Assembly: GCF_000265525.1 (NCBI RefSeq)
Contig: NC_018015.1
Coordinates: 1,524,322-1,588,321, forward strand
Direction of reading: 5' to 3'
From: Thermococcus cleftensis
GTDB lineage: Archaea > Methanobacteriota_B > Thermococci > Thermococcales > Thermococcaceae
DNA: 64,000 bases
The position numbers were made by a program, and so were the translations under genes. Below, in pieces: positions 33,897 through 43,019 of this stretch; the first letter of the stretch is position 1, and each line of letters opens with the position of its first letter. The notes under the pieces were generated by a model, which was given only the letters and a program-made list of their open reading frames with translations, did no database searches and was not told where the DNA came from.

Positions 33897-34664
33897 ATGA
33901 AGGTCGATTTGAACTCCGACCTCGGCGAGAGCTTTGGGAGGTACAGGCTCGGCCTCGACGAGGAGGTCATGAACCACATCACGAGCGCGAACGTAGCGAC
34001 GGGCTGGCACGCCGGAGACCCGGTGGTTATGAGGAAGACGGTAAGGCTCGCGAGGGAGAAAGGCGTTGCCGTTGGGGCACACCCGGGTTATCCGGACCTG
34101 CTTGGTTTTGGAAGACGCTACATGAGGCTCACCCCGGAGGAAGCGAGGAACTACATTCTCTACCAGATTGGGGCGCTCTATGCGTTCACAAGGGCTGAAG
34201 GGATCGAGCTCCAGCACGTCAAGCCCCACGGGGCACTCTACAACGCCCTCGTCAAGGAGGAAGAGCTCGCGAGGGCCGTCATCGAGGGGATAGCGGACTT
34301 CGATAGGAACCTGATATTCGTTACCCTCTCCGGTTCAAGGCCGGCGGAGATGGCGGAGGAGATGGGGGTTAAGGTCGCCCACGAGGTCTTCGCCGATCGC
34401 GCGTACAACCCTGACGGCACTCTAGTTTCCCGGTTGAGGCCGGGAGCGGTCATACACGACAAGGAAGAGATAGCCGAGCGCGTCATCTCAATGGTCAAGG
34501 ACGGTGGCGTTAGGGCGATAAACGGGGAGTGGGTTGAGCTGAAAGCTGATACCATCTGCGTCCACGGCGACAACCCGGAGGCGGTGGAGATAGCGAGCCA
34601 TATCAGGAAGGTTCTCGAGGAGGAAGGAGTGAGAATAGTGCCAATGAAAGAGGTTGTCCGGTGA
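33897..34664 (+). CDS. pxpA: 5-oxoprolinase subunit A
   Basis: A 255-residue LamB/YcsF protein, the A subunit of ATP-dependent 5-oxoprolinase, which opens pyroglutamate to glutamate. Family pattern: [13 protein letters not shown] at the start, [22 protein letters not shown] and [10 protein letters not shown]. Start ATG 33897 behind GGTGGGAG. The three pxp genes are adjacent or overlapping on the same strand, which fits a single complex. Spontaneous glutamine cyclisation is rapid at high temperature, giving the pathway an obvious use here. Confidence 0.94.
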   Translation: MKVDLNSDLGESFGRYRLGLDEEVMNHITSANVATGWHAGDPVVMRKTVRLAREKGVAVGAHPGYPDLLGFGRRYMRLTPEEARNYILYQIGALYAFTRAEGIELQHVKPHGALYNALVKEEELARAVIEGIADFDRNLIFVTLSGSRPAEMAEEMGVKVAHEVFADRAYNPDGTLVSRLRPGAVIHDKEEIAERVISMVKDGGVRAINGEWVELKADTICVHGDNPEAVEIASHIRKVLEEEGVRIVPMKEVVR

Positions 34665-34668
34665 GAGC

Positions 34669-35349
34669 ATGAAGGTCAAACCCCTCGGCGATTCGGCCCT
34701 TCTGATTTCCTTTGGGGAAGTCATAAACGAGGGAATAAACGACCGCGTTCACGCCCTCGCGAGGGCGATAGAGAAAGCGGGTTTTGAGTGGCTCGTGGAG
34801 GTAGTTCCGGCCTACTCCTCCCTTGCGGTGATCTACGACCCGACCTTGATAGACTTCGAGGGCGTCAAGCGGGCCGTTGAAGGCGTTGAGGCCTCGGCTG
34901 AGAGCTTTGAGGGAGAGCTCGTGGAGATTCCGGTCGTTTACGGCGGTGAGTACGGCCCGGACCTGGAGTTCGTGGCGAAGCACAGCGGCCTGAGCGTCGA
35001 TGACGTCATAGAGATCCACTCCAAACCGGTTTACCGCGTCTACTTCCTCGGCTTTCTGCCGGGTTTCGCCTACCTCGGTGGAATGGACGAGAGGATAGCC
35101 GCGCCACGCCTCGAAAGACCGCGCTTAAAGGTTCCCGCCGGAAGCGTTGGGATAGCGGGAAAGCAGACCGGGATTTACCCCCTCGAAAGCCCCGGCGGCT
35201 GGCGGTTGATTGGAAGGACACCCCTCAGGCTCTTCAGCCCGGAGAGAAAACCGCCGACGCTCCTCCAGCCGGGGGACAGGGTCAAGTTCGTACCGATTGA
35301 TGAGGAAGAGTTTTTGAGGCTCTATCAGGAGGAATGGGGCAATGATTGA
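34669..35349 (+). CDS. pxpB: 5-oxoprolinase subunit B (KipI-like)
   Basis: A 226-residue cyclophilin-like-fold protein. MKVKPLGDSALLISFG opens the domain, VPAYSSLAVIYDP follows, and the signature YFLGFLPGFAYLGGMDE with GSVGIAGKQTGIYPLESPGGW lies near 125-180. In Bacillus the homologue also inhibits the KinA kinase, but with pxpA and pxpC adjacent the oxoprolinase role is the natural reading. ATG 34669 follows GGTGAG; the longer frame from 34654 is unsupported. Confidence 0.94.
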   Translation: MKVKPLGDSALLISFGEVINEGINDRVHALARAIEKAGFEWLVEVVPAYSSLAVIYDPTLIDFEGVKRAVEGVEASAESFEGELVEIPVVYGGEYGPDLEFVAKHSGLSVDDVIEIHSKPVYRVYFLGFLPGFAYLGGMDERIAAPRLERPRLKVPAGSVGIAGKQTGIYPLESPGGWRLIGRTPLRLFSPERKPPTLLQPGDRVKFVPIDEEEFLRLYQEEWGND

Positions 35350-36346
35350 GCTCCTCCGCGTTCCCTCCCTTCTAACCGTTCAGGACGCCGGGAGGAAAGG
35401 TTACAGAAAGCTCGGCGTTCCTGTATCTGGCTACATGGACGACTTCTCCGCCAGGATAGCCAACTACCTTGTTGGAAACCCCGGGGATGAGCCGCTCCTC
35501 GAGTTCCTCCTCGGCGGGCCGACGCTGAGGTTCAACGCCTCGGCGGTCTTTGCGGTTGCGGGAGACGTTGACTTAAGGCTCAACGGAGTCCCAATCGAAC
35601 CCTGGACTAGTTACTGGGCGAAGAGGGGCGACGTCCTTGAAGTTGGAACCCTCAACAATGGCCTCTACGGCTACATAGCATTCGCCGGGGGCGTGAAATG
35701 CGAGAAGCTCCTCGGGAGCTGCTCGACCTACGCGAGGGCAGGCCTCGGAAGGCCCTTGAAAGCAGGCGATAGGCTGAACCTCGGCCACGCGATCCTGACG
35801 GGGAAAGAGGGTAGGTACCTGCCCGAGGAACTGAGGCCTGACTACTCGGCTGAGGAGATAGCAGTTGGCGTCATTCCCGGTCCCGACCTGGATCACTTCA
35901 CGGAGGAAGGAATTAGGACTTTCCTCAGCGAGACCTACACCGTAACGCCCGAGTCCGATAGAATGGGCTACCGCCTCGACGGAAAGGAGATAGAGCACTC
36001 GGGAAAGGGTGCGGGGATAGTGACGGGCCCCCTAGTCCCGGGCACGGTGCAGGCTCCCGCCAGCGGGAGGCCCATCGTCATGATGAGGGACGCGCAGACG
36101 ACGGGTGGCTACGCGAGGATCGGCGTCGTTATCAGCGCCCACCTGTCCATGCTGGCCCAGCTGAGGCCCGGCTTCAGAGTCAGGTTCAGGGAGGTAAACG
36201 TTGAGGGGGCCAGAGAAGAGCTGTTGAGGCGGGAGAGAACGCTGAGGGCGATAAGGCTCTTCCTCGAGCGAAATATGAGGGCATACCGGGTTAGGATTGC
36301 GGGAGAAGAAATCGTAACGTTCGCAAAAGTGGAAAAAGAAGGTTAA
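35342..36346 (+). CDS. pxpC: 5-oxoprolinase subunit C (KipA-like)
   Basis: A 334-residue biotin-dependent-carboxyltransferase-like protein that forms the 5-oxoprolinase with PxpA and Pxp[20 protein letters not shown], the GGPTLRF motif near 60, [10 protein letters not shown] near 205, and the [20 protein letters not shown] stretch with TTGGYARIG are all family hallmarks. It overlaps pxpB by 8 bases and its stop overlaps the convergent UPF0179 gene by 4. Confidence 0.94.
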   Translation: MIELLRVPSLLTVQDAGRKGYRKLGVPVSGYMDDFSARIANYLVGNPGDEPLLEFLLGGPTLRFNASAVFAVAGDVDLRLNGVPIEPWTSYWAKRGDVLEVGTLNNGLYGYIAFAGGVKCEKLLGSCSTYARAGLGRPLKAGDRLNLGHAILTGKEGRYLPEELRPDYSAEEIAVGVIPGPDLDHFTEEGIRTFLSETYTVTPESDRMGYRLDGKEIEHSGKGAGIVTGPLVPGTVQAPASGRPIVMMRDAQTTGGYARIGVVISAHLSMLAQLRPGFRVRFREVNVEGAREELLRRERTLRAIRLFLERNMRAYRVRIAGEEIVTFAKVEKEG

Positions 36347-36777
36347 TCCTTCTTGCGCATTACCTTGACTACCTTGTAGGTCTTTCCGTCGCACTCGACT
36401 TCTCCGGTTACCTCGATTATTTTCACGTGGTCGCCCTCGAAGAGGCCCTCGGGCCTGAAGAGTTCGGCCTTCTCGGGATCGTTGCAGTTCTCGAACCTGA
36501 GCCTTATCACCGAGCCCGCCACAGCGAGCCTGGGCTCTATCGCCACCTCTATGCTCGGCTCGACGACTTCGACGACCCTTACTTTCCCCTCGTGGAGCGG
36601 ACATGAGTGGGAGGGCATACTCCTTACCCTTAGTATCTTGTAACGCCTTCCTTGCTCCAGGTTTCCGACGCAGACCCCGGCCAGTTTGCAGGTTCTGCAC
36701 GGCTCTGCAGGCCCGTAGAATATGAACTCAACCCCTGGTCTTGCCAGCTTTTCCCCAACTAACGTGATTATCGCCAT
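36343..36777 (-). CDS. UPF0179 family protein
   Basis: A 144-residue protein of the archaeal UPF0179 family, which has an unknown role. Conserved cysteines are visible in [13 protein letters not shown] and [12 protein letters not shown], which together could bind a metal. The N-terminus is [18 protein letters not shown] 36777 was chosen because GGAGGTG lies upstream; the ATG at 36792 is less likely. Located just downstream of egsA on the same strand, 27 bases away. Confidence 0.85.
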   Translation of the reverse strand: MAIITLVGEKLARPGVEFIFYGPAEPCRTCKLAGVCVGNLEQGRRYKILRVRSMPSHSCPLHEGKVRVVEVVEPSIEVAIEPRLAVAGSVIRLRFENCNDPEKAELFRPEGLFEGDHVKIIEVTGEVECDGKTYKVVKVMRKKD

Positions 36778-36804
36778 TCCAAACACCTCCATGAGTGATG
36801 ATAG

Positions 36805-37845
36805 TCAGATGACTCCCGTGATTTTAGCGGCCTTTTCAGCCGCTTCTCGCGTGAGGCCGTCCTTCCCGAGGATCGTGTAGCGCTCGGGCCTTATTGTGTG
36901 GGCTATGGTGAGTGCCTCAATGATCAGCTCGGGATCGATTCCCAGCTCGTATGCGTTAGTTGGCGCCCCCACCCTCTTTAAGGTTTCCCTAATCCTCTCC
37001 CACTTGAGGCCGTGGAGGTAGGCCATTATTATCGTCCCAACGCCCACCTGCTCGCCGTGGAGGGCTGGCTTTGGCGCTATTGCGTCAAGTGCGTGGCTGA
37101 AGAGATGCTCCGCCCCGCTGGCAGGTCTCGAAGAGCCCGCTATGCTCATCGCAACGCCGCAGGAGATGAGGCCCTTCACCACCTTCCTCACGCTCTCCTC
37201 GTTGCCCAACCTTATTATGTCCGCGTTCTTCATAACCATCTTGGCGCTCATCAGGCTGAGCGAGGCGGCGTACTCGCTGTAATACTCGCCCTTTATCCTG
37301 TGTGCCAGCTGCCAGTCCTTCACCGCCGTCAGGTTGCTTATCATGTCGCCCACGCCCGCCGCGAGGTAGCGGTAGGGGGCGGTCTTGATCACCTGGACGT
37401 CCGCTATGACAGCCACCGGCGGCACTGCTTTGACCGAGGTTTTGGTTCCGAGGTCTCTGATGGAGGCGTTGGCGCTAGCTATGCCGTCGTGGGAGGCCGT
37501 TGTCGGAAAGCTGATGAAGGGAACTCCCGCCTTGAAGGAGGCGAGCTTGGCGACGTCTATTATGCTCCCGCCGCCGACCGCTATGAGCCAGTCAAAGCTC
37601 CCGCTTCTGATTTTATTGAGGGCTCGGGTCACCTCCTCCATCGTGGCGCCCTTGACGGTGAGACCCTCCACCTCGTACTCCGCCGAGAGGTTCTCCTCGA
37701 CCTCCCTTCCCGCTATCTTTTTCGTGTGTTTTCCATAGAGCACGAGCGCTTTTCTCCCCAAACCGAGCCTCTTTGCAACGTTCACGACCTCCCCCTTGAG
37801 GTTCTCGCCGAGCAAAACCTCTCGCGGGAGCTGCATCAGGTGCAC
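36805..37845 (-). CDS. egsA: sn-Glycerol-1-phosphate dehydrogenase
   Basis: A 346-residue zinc or nickel-dependent dehydrogenase that makes the archaeal lipid backbone sn-glycerol-1-phosphate from dihydroxyacetone phosphate. The NAD-binding GGGSIIDVAK motif is near residue 85, TTASHDGIAS with a metal Asp near 115, and metal His residues in AEHLFSHALD and PALHGEQVG. The start is GTG 37845 behind GGTGGTGAG; the open frame to 37974 adds 43 residues not found in the family. It overlaps the UPF0179 promoter region and is divergent from the DUF63 gene. Confidence 0.94.
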   Translation of the reverse strand: MHLMQLPREVLLGENLKGEVVNVAKRLGLGRKALVLYGKHTKKIAGREVEENLSAEYEVEGLTVKGATMEEVTRALNKIRSGSFDWLIAVGGGSIIDVAKLASFKAGVPFISFPTTASHDGIASANASIRDLGTKTSVKAVPPVAVIADVQVIKTAPYRYLAAGVGDMISNLTAVKDWQLAHRIKGEYYSEYAASLSLMSAKMVMKNADIIRLGNEESVRKVVKGLISCGVAMSIAGSSRPASGAEHLFSHALDAIAPKPALHGEQVGVGTIIMAYLHGLKWERIRETLKRVGAPTNAYELGIDPELIIEALTIAHTIRPERYTILGKDGLTREAAEKAAKITGVI

Positions 37846-37853
37846 TTTTCTCA

Positions 37854-37874
37854 CCACCCTTAACCTTAAGGTGG
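37854..37874. promoter_or_regulatory. Inverted repeat between egsA and the DUF63 gene
   Basis: CCACC-C-TTAA at the left and TTAAGGTGG at the right form a near-perfect palindrome with one extra base, covering the egsA ribosome site. The gene pair is divergent, and a TTTAA element for the plus-strand gene lies just to the right near 37880. It could be an operator or an RNA hairpin that limits egsA translation; no regulator is identified. Confidence 0.35.
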
Positions 37875-37917
37875 GAAAAGCTTTAAGGCTATCGGAACAA
37901 CCGTCTATGGTGGTCGA

Positions 37918-38727
37918 ATGGGGCTTTACGAGTTTTTTTACGAGTACTTTGTGCTTCCCATCAAGGAGAATCAAGGCTACAATCCCGTGAACACTATTGC
38001 CTACGCGATAATCCTTGGCATAGCAGTACTCCTGCTGTACAGAATGCTCAAGCGAATGGAAATAAAGGTTGACGACCGCTTCTTCAGGGCCCTCATTCCG
38101 TACATAATCCTCGGCCCGCTGATGAGGAGCATGACGGACGTGGGAATACTGCCAAGGACCTATTTAACCGTCAGCCCCGGCGGCTACTTCGTCATAGCGG
38201 CCTTTGCTATAGCTTCCCTCTTTGCGGTCTGGAAGCACTGCCCCGGCGAGAGGCTCTATCCCCTCTACCGGGACTTCGGCTGGATACTCGTTGGTGGGCT
38301 GCTGTTCGTGCTCGTGATAAACCTCGACAACGTGAGCTTCAACCCCGCGGTGTTCAGGTACTTTATCCCCGCGTTACTGGTTTCCGAGGCCTTCATATGG
38401 CTTCTCTCAAGGAAGTTCGCCCTCGTCAGTGATAACTCGATCCTCTTCTACACGCACTTCTACGATGCCACGACCACTTTCGTTGGAATCCAGTTCCTCG
38501 GCTTCTGGGAGCAGCACGTCCTCGCGAGGTGGCTCATAGACGCCTTTGGGACCGCGGCGGTGATGTACCTCGAGAAGTTCCTTATCCTCCTCCCCGTAGT
38601 CTGGATACTCGACCGGGAGATGAAGGAAGAGGATCCCGATTTAATAAACTTTGTGAAGCTCACGATATTCATACTCGGCTTTGGGCCGGGAACGAGAAAC
38701 CTGCTGATAATGCTTATGGGTGGTTGA
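37918..38727 (+). CDS. DUF63 family multi-pass membrane protein
   Basis: A 269-residue membrane protein with about eight hydrophobic helices, matching the archaeal DUF63 family (function unknown). Diagnostic stretches are VRM-like GPLMRSMTDVGILPR near 66-80 and FYTHFYDATTTFVG near 178-191, both with conserved polar residues inside the membrane. ATG 37918 is preceded by GGTGGTCGA. The next gene starts 2 bases after its stop, so they are cotranscribed. Confidence 0.85.
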   Translation: MGLYEFFYEYFVLPIKENQGYNPVNTIAYAIILGIAVLLLYRMLKRMEIKVDDRFFRALIPYIILGPLMRSMTDVGILPRTYLTVSPGGYFVIAAFAIASLFAVWKHCPGERLYPLYRDFGWILVGGLLFVLVINLDNVSFNPAVFRYFIPALLVSEAFIWLLSRKFALVSDNSILFYTHFYDATTTFVGIQFLGFWEQHVLARWLIDAFGTAAVMYLEKFLILLPVVWILDREMKEEDPDLINFVKLTIFILGFGPGTRNLLIMLMGG

Positions 38728-38728
38728 T

Positions 38729-39499
38729 ATGGAGATTCCATGGAACGAGATTGCCCTCGAAACCGCGAGGGAGGTTGAGAAGGAAGTGATGCCCCTCTTC
38801 GGCACCCCCAGGGCGGGGGAGACCATAGGAGAAAACGTCAGCGGAGACGTTACGAAGTACGTTGACAGGGTCGCCGAGGATGTCGTCCTTGCCAGGCTCC
38901 AGCCTCTTGGGGTCAACATCGTCAGCGAGGAGATAGGCTTCATAGACAACGGGAGTGACTACACGGTCATCGTTGACCCGATAGACGGTTCCTACAACTT
39001 CGCCGCGGGGATACCAATATTCGCCTTTAGCTTCGCTGTGTTCAGGAAGAACAGGCCCGTTTACGGCGCGATATACGAGTTCGTTACGAGAACTTTCTAC
39101 GAGGCCCTTCCGGGAGGGGGTGCCTACATGAACGGAAGGCCGGTAAGGGTCAGAAAACCCGAGCGAGGGAAGGAGGCGCTGAGCTTCTACACGCGCGGCA
39201 GGTGTCTGGGATTAATAAGGAGGGTCAAACGGGTTCGCGTCCTGGGCGCGATAGCCGTGGAGCTGACGTACCTCGCCAAGGGTGCCCTCGACGGCGTCCT
39301 GGACATAAGGAACTACGTGAGGACGACGGACATAGCGGCGGGGGTGCTCATAGCCAGGGAAGCCGGAGCCATAGTTGCGGACGAGAGGGGGAAGGAGCTG
39401 GAGCTGAGGCTCGACGCCACGACCAAGACGAACGTCATAGCCGTTAACGACCGCTACCTGCTTGATATAATCCTGGAGGAGCTGGAAAATGAGCCTTGA
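38729..39499 (+). CDS. suhB: Bifunctional fructose-1,6-bisphosphatase / inositol monophosphatase
   Basis: A 256-residue inositol-monophosphatase-family enzyme, which in hyperthermophilic archaea also dephosphorylates fructose-1,6-bisphosphate. Metal residues lie in VSEEIGF near 70 and DPIDGSYNFAAG near 84-95, with a further Asp in TTDIAAG near 203. The length fits. Thermococcus uses a separate FBPase for gluconeogenesis, so this one may serve di-myo-inositol-phosphate synthesis; both are possible. ATG 38729 follows GGGTGGT. Confidence 0.9.
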   Translation: MEIPWNEIALETAREVEKEVMPLFGTPRAGETIGENVSGDVTKYVDRVAEDVVLARLQPLGVNIVSEEIGFIDNGSDYTVIVDPIDGSYNFAAGIPIFAFSFAVFRKNRPVYGAIYEFVTRTFYEALPGGGAYMNGRPVRVRKPERGKEALSFYTRGRCLGLIRRVKRVRVLGAIAVELTYLAKGALDGVLDIRNYVRTTDIAAGVLIAREAGAIVADERGKELELRLDATTKTNVIAVNDRYLLDIILEELENEP

Positions 39500-40100
39500 A
39501 GGCCTTACCCACCGCTACGGAAAGGCAACCTTCACACTCTTCCTGATAAACGTGGCCGTTTACATAGTCGAAGCAATCCTCAGCGGGAACCCATTCAGCA
39601 TAAGCATCGACGTCCTGGCGAGGCTCGGCCAGTGGAACTACGCGGTGCTCAGCTACGGCTGGTGGTGGCAGCTCGTCACGGCGATGTTCGTGCACGTGGG
39701 AATACTCCACATAGGCTTCAACATGTACTTCCTCCTTATGATGGGCAGGCAGCTTGAGGGAATCATCGGACCGAAGAGGCTCGTCATGGTCTATCTCGTC
39801 TCGGGTCTGGCCGGCAACCTGCTGACGCTCTTCCTGCTTCCGGCCAACTCGGTGAGCGCAGGCGCGAGCGGGGCCCTCTTCGGCATAGTTGGAACGCTGA
39901 TAATCATAACCGGCGTCGTTGGTGGCAACATGCAGGGGGCATTGATAAACGCCTTCGTCCTCTTCCTGATAAACAGCATCATGCCGAGCGTCAACGTCTA
40001 CGCCCACCTGGGGGGGCTTCTCGTAGGAATGGCGATAGGTTACTACTACGGAAAACGGATAAAGCGCCACCTGATGGTGCAGATGTATGGCTACTGGTAG
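39489..40100 (+). CDS. Rhomboid-family intramembrane serine protease
   Basis: A 203-residue membrane protease with six hydrophobic helices. The catalytic Ser lies in SAGASGALFG near residue 120 and the His in YAHLGGLLVG near 177, the standard rhomboid dyad. The conserved HVGILHIGFNMY block with its membrane-embedded Asn is near 75-86. It cleaves membrane-spanning substrates. ATG 39489 overlaps the end of the phosphatase gene. The gene is followed by 493 bases without genes (40101-40593). Confidence 0.92.
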   Translation: MSLEGLTHRYGKATFTLFLINVAVYIVEAILSGNPFSISIDVLARLGQWNYAVLSYGWWWQLVTAMFVHVGILHIGFNMYFLLMMGRQLEGIIGPKRLVMVYLVSGLAGNLLTLFLLPANSVSAGASGALFGIVGTLIIITGVVGGNMQGALINAFVLFLINSIMPSVNVYAHLGGLLVGMAIGYYYGKRIKRHLMVQMYGYW

Positions 40101-40293
40101 CCTTTTCTATGTTTTTGATTCCCGCTGGGAGGGGTTCTGAAACCATACTTGAAACTTGAATCCAAGGAGAAAATTCGTTATTGACGTTCGATGGAGCCGT
40201 TTTTAGAGTGAAGCACTCCCCAAGGGCAACTCGAGAATAAACCCGCGTTAAACGGAGACTCTTAGATAAGGCACCTGATCTTTCGCCAGCGCT

Positions 40294-40591
40294 GAAACTT
40301 TTGGAAAGGCTTCACCAAAAGCACGTAGCCCCTCTTTAAAAAGGTTCCAATGCGAGGATTTTTACCCCCAGTGCTCGTTTCTAAGAGAGAACACGTTGAG
40401 AATAAGCCTCAAAACGGGGTTACTCTCTCCTTGACGCCCTTCGGGCGTCGATTTAAAAGCAAACCCACACCCAAGAAATAAGTCAAAAAGTTCTCAACTC
40501 AAACGGCCGATTGGTAGGAAAATCACTTTAAAATTCGGCTTTCCAAAAAGAGCCACGAGCTTTGGTGGAACTTTTGTCTGTCAAAAGTTTC
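40294..40591. repeat. Imperfect palindromic element, copy 3, next to tRNA-Met
   Basis: A 298-bp palindrome in the gene-free stretch 40101-40593. It is centred on GACGCCC-TTC-GGGCGTC at 40433-40449. The termini are GAAACTTTTG at 40294-40303 and CAAAAGTTTC at 40582-40591, the latter 2 bases from the CCA of tRNA-Met. Internal mirrored blocks include CACCAAAAGC with GCTTTGGTGG, and GAGAAC with GTTCTC. The arms align with copies 1 and 2. The preceding 193 bases (40101-40293) hold no gene but include GTTAAACGGAGA, which resembles an arm of copy 1, so a decayed further copy is possible. Confidence 0.75.
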
Positions 40592-40593
40592 TG

Positions 40594-40701
40594 TGGTGCC
40601 GGGGCGGGGCTTTGAACCCCGGACCTCTCGGTTTCTCAGGCTCCCCCGAGGGGGAGCGGCCCTATGAGCCGAGCGCTCTGACCAGGCTAAGCTACCCCGG
40701 C
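40594..40701 (-). tRNA. Elongator tRNA-Met (anticodon CAT) with an intron
   Basis: A 108-nt gene including CCA. Acceptor GCCGGGG pairs with CCCCGGC; the T-loop is TTCAAAG. The anticodon arm CTCGG / CCGAG is interrupted by about 30 bases that fold into a strong hairpin (GCTCCCCC with GGGGGAGC). Removing them leaves the loop CTCATAA, so anticodon CAT, and the cut sites would form the bulge-helix-bulge recognised by the archaeal splicing endonuclease. The intron position after base 37 is canonical. A TTTAAAAA box lies near 40738 inside the end of the helicase gene. Confidence 0.93.
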
Positions 40702-40719
40702 ACTGCCCGAGCGCCCGAC

Positions 40720-42678
40720 CTATACCTCCCGCAGGGTCTTTTTAAATCTTTCGCCCCCTGACCAGAACCTCCTTAGGTAGAGCCTCATTCTGGCCAGATC
40801 GACGGGCCTCATCGTCTCGACGATCCAGTCGGGCAGGTCCTTTCTTATTCCCCTCCAGAGGACGCGGTAGTCGAGTATTATTATGCTCCCCTTCTCCTCT
40901 GCCGAGCGATGCACCCTCCCCGCGGCCTGGACGAGCTTCCGGTGGGCAGGCAAGTAATACCCGTAGTAGCGCCCCTTATCGGGGAACTTCCGCTCGAAGT
41001 ACCTTACCTGGGCCTGAACCCTAGGGGTCGGCCTCGCGTAGGGAATTCCAACGAGTATGACCCCATTCATCTCATCACCACTGTAGTCCTGCCCCTCGCT
41101 GTTCCTGCCGCCCATGACGCCGAGCAGAACCGCGCCGTTGCCCTTGGCGTGGGCCTTAAAGCTCGCCACCATCGCGTCGTTCTCCGCCGAGCTGGCTCCC
41201 TGCTTTTCGATGAACACGGCTTTTCCGGTTTCCTCAAGCCTGACTTGGAGGTTGGCCGAGAGCAGGCCCTGGAGGACCTCGTAAGATGCCGCGAAAACGC
41301 CGACGTTCCTGGGGATAAGCTTTGCCGCTTCGACTATGTAGTCCACCATCTTCCTGTAAACCTGAATGGAGCGCTCCTCACCGCGCGTTGAGACGTCTTT
41401 AGCCACCAAGACCTGAGCGTTCTCCCGCTTTACCATTCTCGGGAACTTCTTCAACCTTGCCCTCTCGATGCCCATCACGTCGCGGAAAGCTTCGAGCGGG
41501 GTGAGCGTTCCGGACATGAATATCGCGCTCTGAACTTCCCTCAGGAATCCCAGCGCCTTGGAGGGGTCCAGGGCCACAAGCTCGAGGCTCAGCCCCCGTT
41601 CCCTGCTGAGGAGGAAGAGGTAATCTTCCCTACCTATGAGCGAGAGCCACAGGAGGAGGAACTCTCCAACGCGGCCGATGTAGCTCCTTGGGGGCTTGCC
41701 CTTCTCTATCCTGTCCTCCCTTATCGCGTCGCCAACGGCCACCATGTCGTTGAGGGTCTTGACGAGCCACCTCGTGTCCAGGCCTAGCACATCTACGACG
41801 TGAGAGAAGACCAGCTCGGGCTGAACTGGTGTCTCCTGGACGTCCCTGCTCGCGAGCTTCTCCTGGAAGAGAATCTCAAGTCCCCTGCCAAAGATGCTGA
41901 GGAAGTTGGCTATCTCGTGCTCGTTGTACTCGTCGGCCTCCTTTATTGCCCTGTTCACGGTGTTGATGCTTATCCTGTCGCTAAGGGCGGAGATGGCCTG
42001 ATCCGGTAGGTTGTGGGCCTCGTCGAAGACCACTATGAGGTCAGAGTAATCGACGTCGAGCGAGCTTATGAAGTTCTCCCTTATCGAAGGACTGAGAAGG
42101 TAGAGGTAGCTGGCCACTATCACGTCGGCCTTCTCCGCCATTCTCTTGGTCAGATCGTAGGGGCACAGCTCGAGAGTTTCCGCGTAGCTCAGGATCTCCA
42201 CTGGGTGGCTCGGCTCGTCGAGGAAGAAGTTCACCAGCTCGTCGAACTCGGCCTTTTTCTTCTTCTCGTTCTCGTAGAACTCGCACTTCCCGAGCTTTTT
42301 GAGGTTCTTGCAGACGACCATGGCCGTGTAGGCGTCGCTCGTGAACTGGGTGAGGTAGGTGTGGAGGCACAACTCCTTCCTGCTCCTCAGCTCAACGCCG
42401 GAAACCTTGGCCTTCCGGTTTATGACCTTCAGCTCCTCTATAACTCTATCCATCTGCCTGTGGGTTCTCGCGAGGTAGAGAACCTTGTATCCCATCTCCT
42501 TCGCTTGGGGCAGTATTCCCGCCAGAACGCTTACTGTCTTTCCGAAGCCCGTGGGGGCTTCGATTATGGCGTTCTCTCCGTTCCTGACGGTTTCAGCTAC
42601 CAGCTCAATGAACTCGCGCTGGTTGGGCCTCAGGCTCTCGTAGGGAAAGTATTCGAACTGCTCGCTGGTATCACTCAT
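40720..42678 (-). CDS. XPD/Rad3-like iron-sulphur DNA helicase
   Basis: A 652-residue superfamily 2 helicase of the XPD family, moving 5' to 3' on DNA in repair. Walker A APTGFGKT is at residues 41-48, DEAH at 219-222, and the C-terminal QAAGRVHRS motif near 580. Four cysteines at 104, 123, 132 and 172 lie between motifs Ia and II, as required for the 4Fe-4S cluster. The length matches archaeal XPD. ATG 42678. The tRNA-Met promoter overlaps its 3' end. Confidence 0.92.
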   Translation of the reverse strand: MSDTSEQFEYFPYESLRPNQREFIELVAETVRNGENAIIEAPTGFGKTVSVLAGILPQAKEMGYKVLYLARTHRQMDRVIEELKVINRKAKVSGVELRSRKELCLHTYLTQFTSDAYTAMVVCKNLKKLGKCEFYENEKKKKAEFDELVNFFLDEPSHPVEILSYAETLELCPYDLTKRMAEKADVIVASYLYLLSPSIRENFISSLDVDYSDLIVVFDEAHNLPDQAISALSDRISINTVNRAIKEADEYNEHEIANFLSIFGRGLEILFQEKLASRDVQETPVQPELVFSHVVDVLGLDTRWLVKTLNDMVAVGDAIREDRIEKGKPPRSYIGRVGEFLLLWLSLIGREDYLFLLSRERGLSLELVALDPSKALGFLREVQSAIFMSGTLTPLEAFRDVMGIERARLKKFPRMVKRENAQVLVAKDVSTRGEERSIQVYRKMVDYIVEAAKLIPRNVGVFAASYEVLQGLLSANLQVRLEETGKAVFIEKQGASSAENDAMVASFKAHAKGNGAVLLGVMGGRNSEGQDYSGDEMNGVILVGIPYARPTPRVQAQVRYFERKFPDKGRYYGYYLPAHRKLVQAAGRVHRSAEEKGSIIILDYRVLWRGIRKDLPDWIVETMRPVDLARMRLYLRRFWSGGERFKKTLREV

Positions 42679-42728
42679 GAGAAAGAGTTTTAACGGGCCG
42701 CTTTTAACTTTTCCCCAGGTGAAGGGTA

Positions 42729-43019
42729 ATGGAAGAGAGAACTAGAAGACTCATCGAGTACACGGTCGAGGCGCTCCTGGTAGCCTGGCTGAGCTATCTA
42801 TTCTTCTACCAGAACTACCTGCTCTATCGCTGGCACCGCGGCTTGCCGCTCCCCTCCAAGTGGCCGTTCTTCCTCGCGGGCGTTCTCGTCGGGGCCCTGC
42901 TCTTCTGGTACGAGTGGAACAAGTTCCAGATGGAGGAGAAGAGTGTCGCCCCCGTGGAATCAGAAGAGCACGGGAGTGGGACAAGTGCTCCAGCAGAAGA
43001 AAGCGATTTCAGTCCCTGA
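42729..43019 (+). CDS. Small membrane protein, hypothetical
   Basis: A 96-residue protein with two hydrophobic segments (about residues 13-30 and 47-62) joined by an aromatic, basic loop, then an acidic low-complexity tail (SEEHGSGTSAPAEESDFSP). No family recognised. It is divergent from the XPD-like gene; both promoters lie in 50 bases with TTTTAA elements. The end overlaps the convergent gene by 11 bases. Confidence 0.6.
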   Translation: MEERTRRLIEYTVEALLVAWLSYLFFYQNYLLYRWHRGLPLPSKWPFFLAGVLVGALLFWYEWNKFQMEEKSVAPVESEEHGSGTSAPAEESDFSP

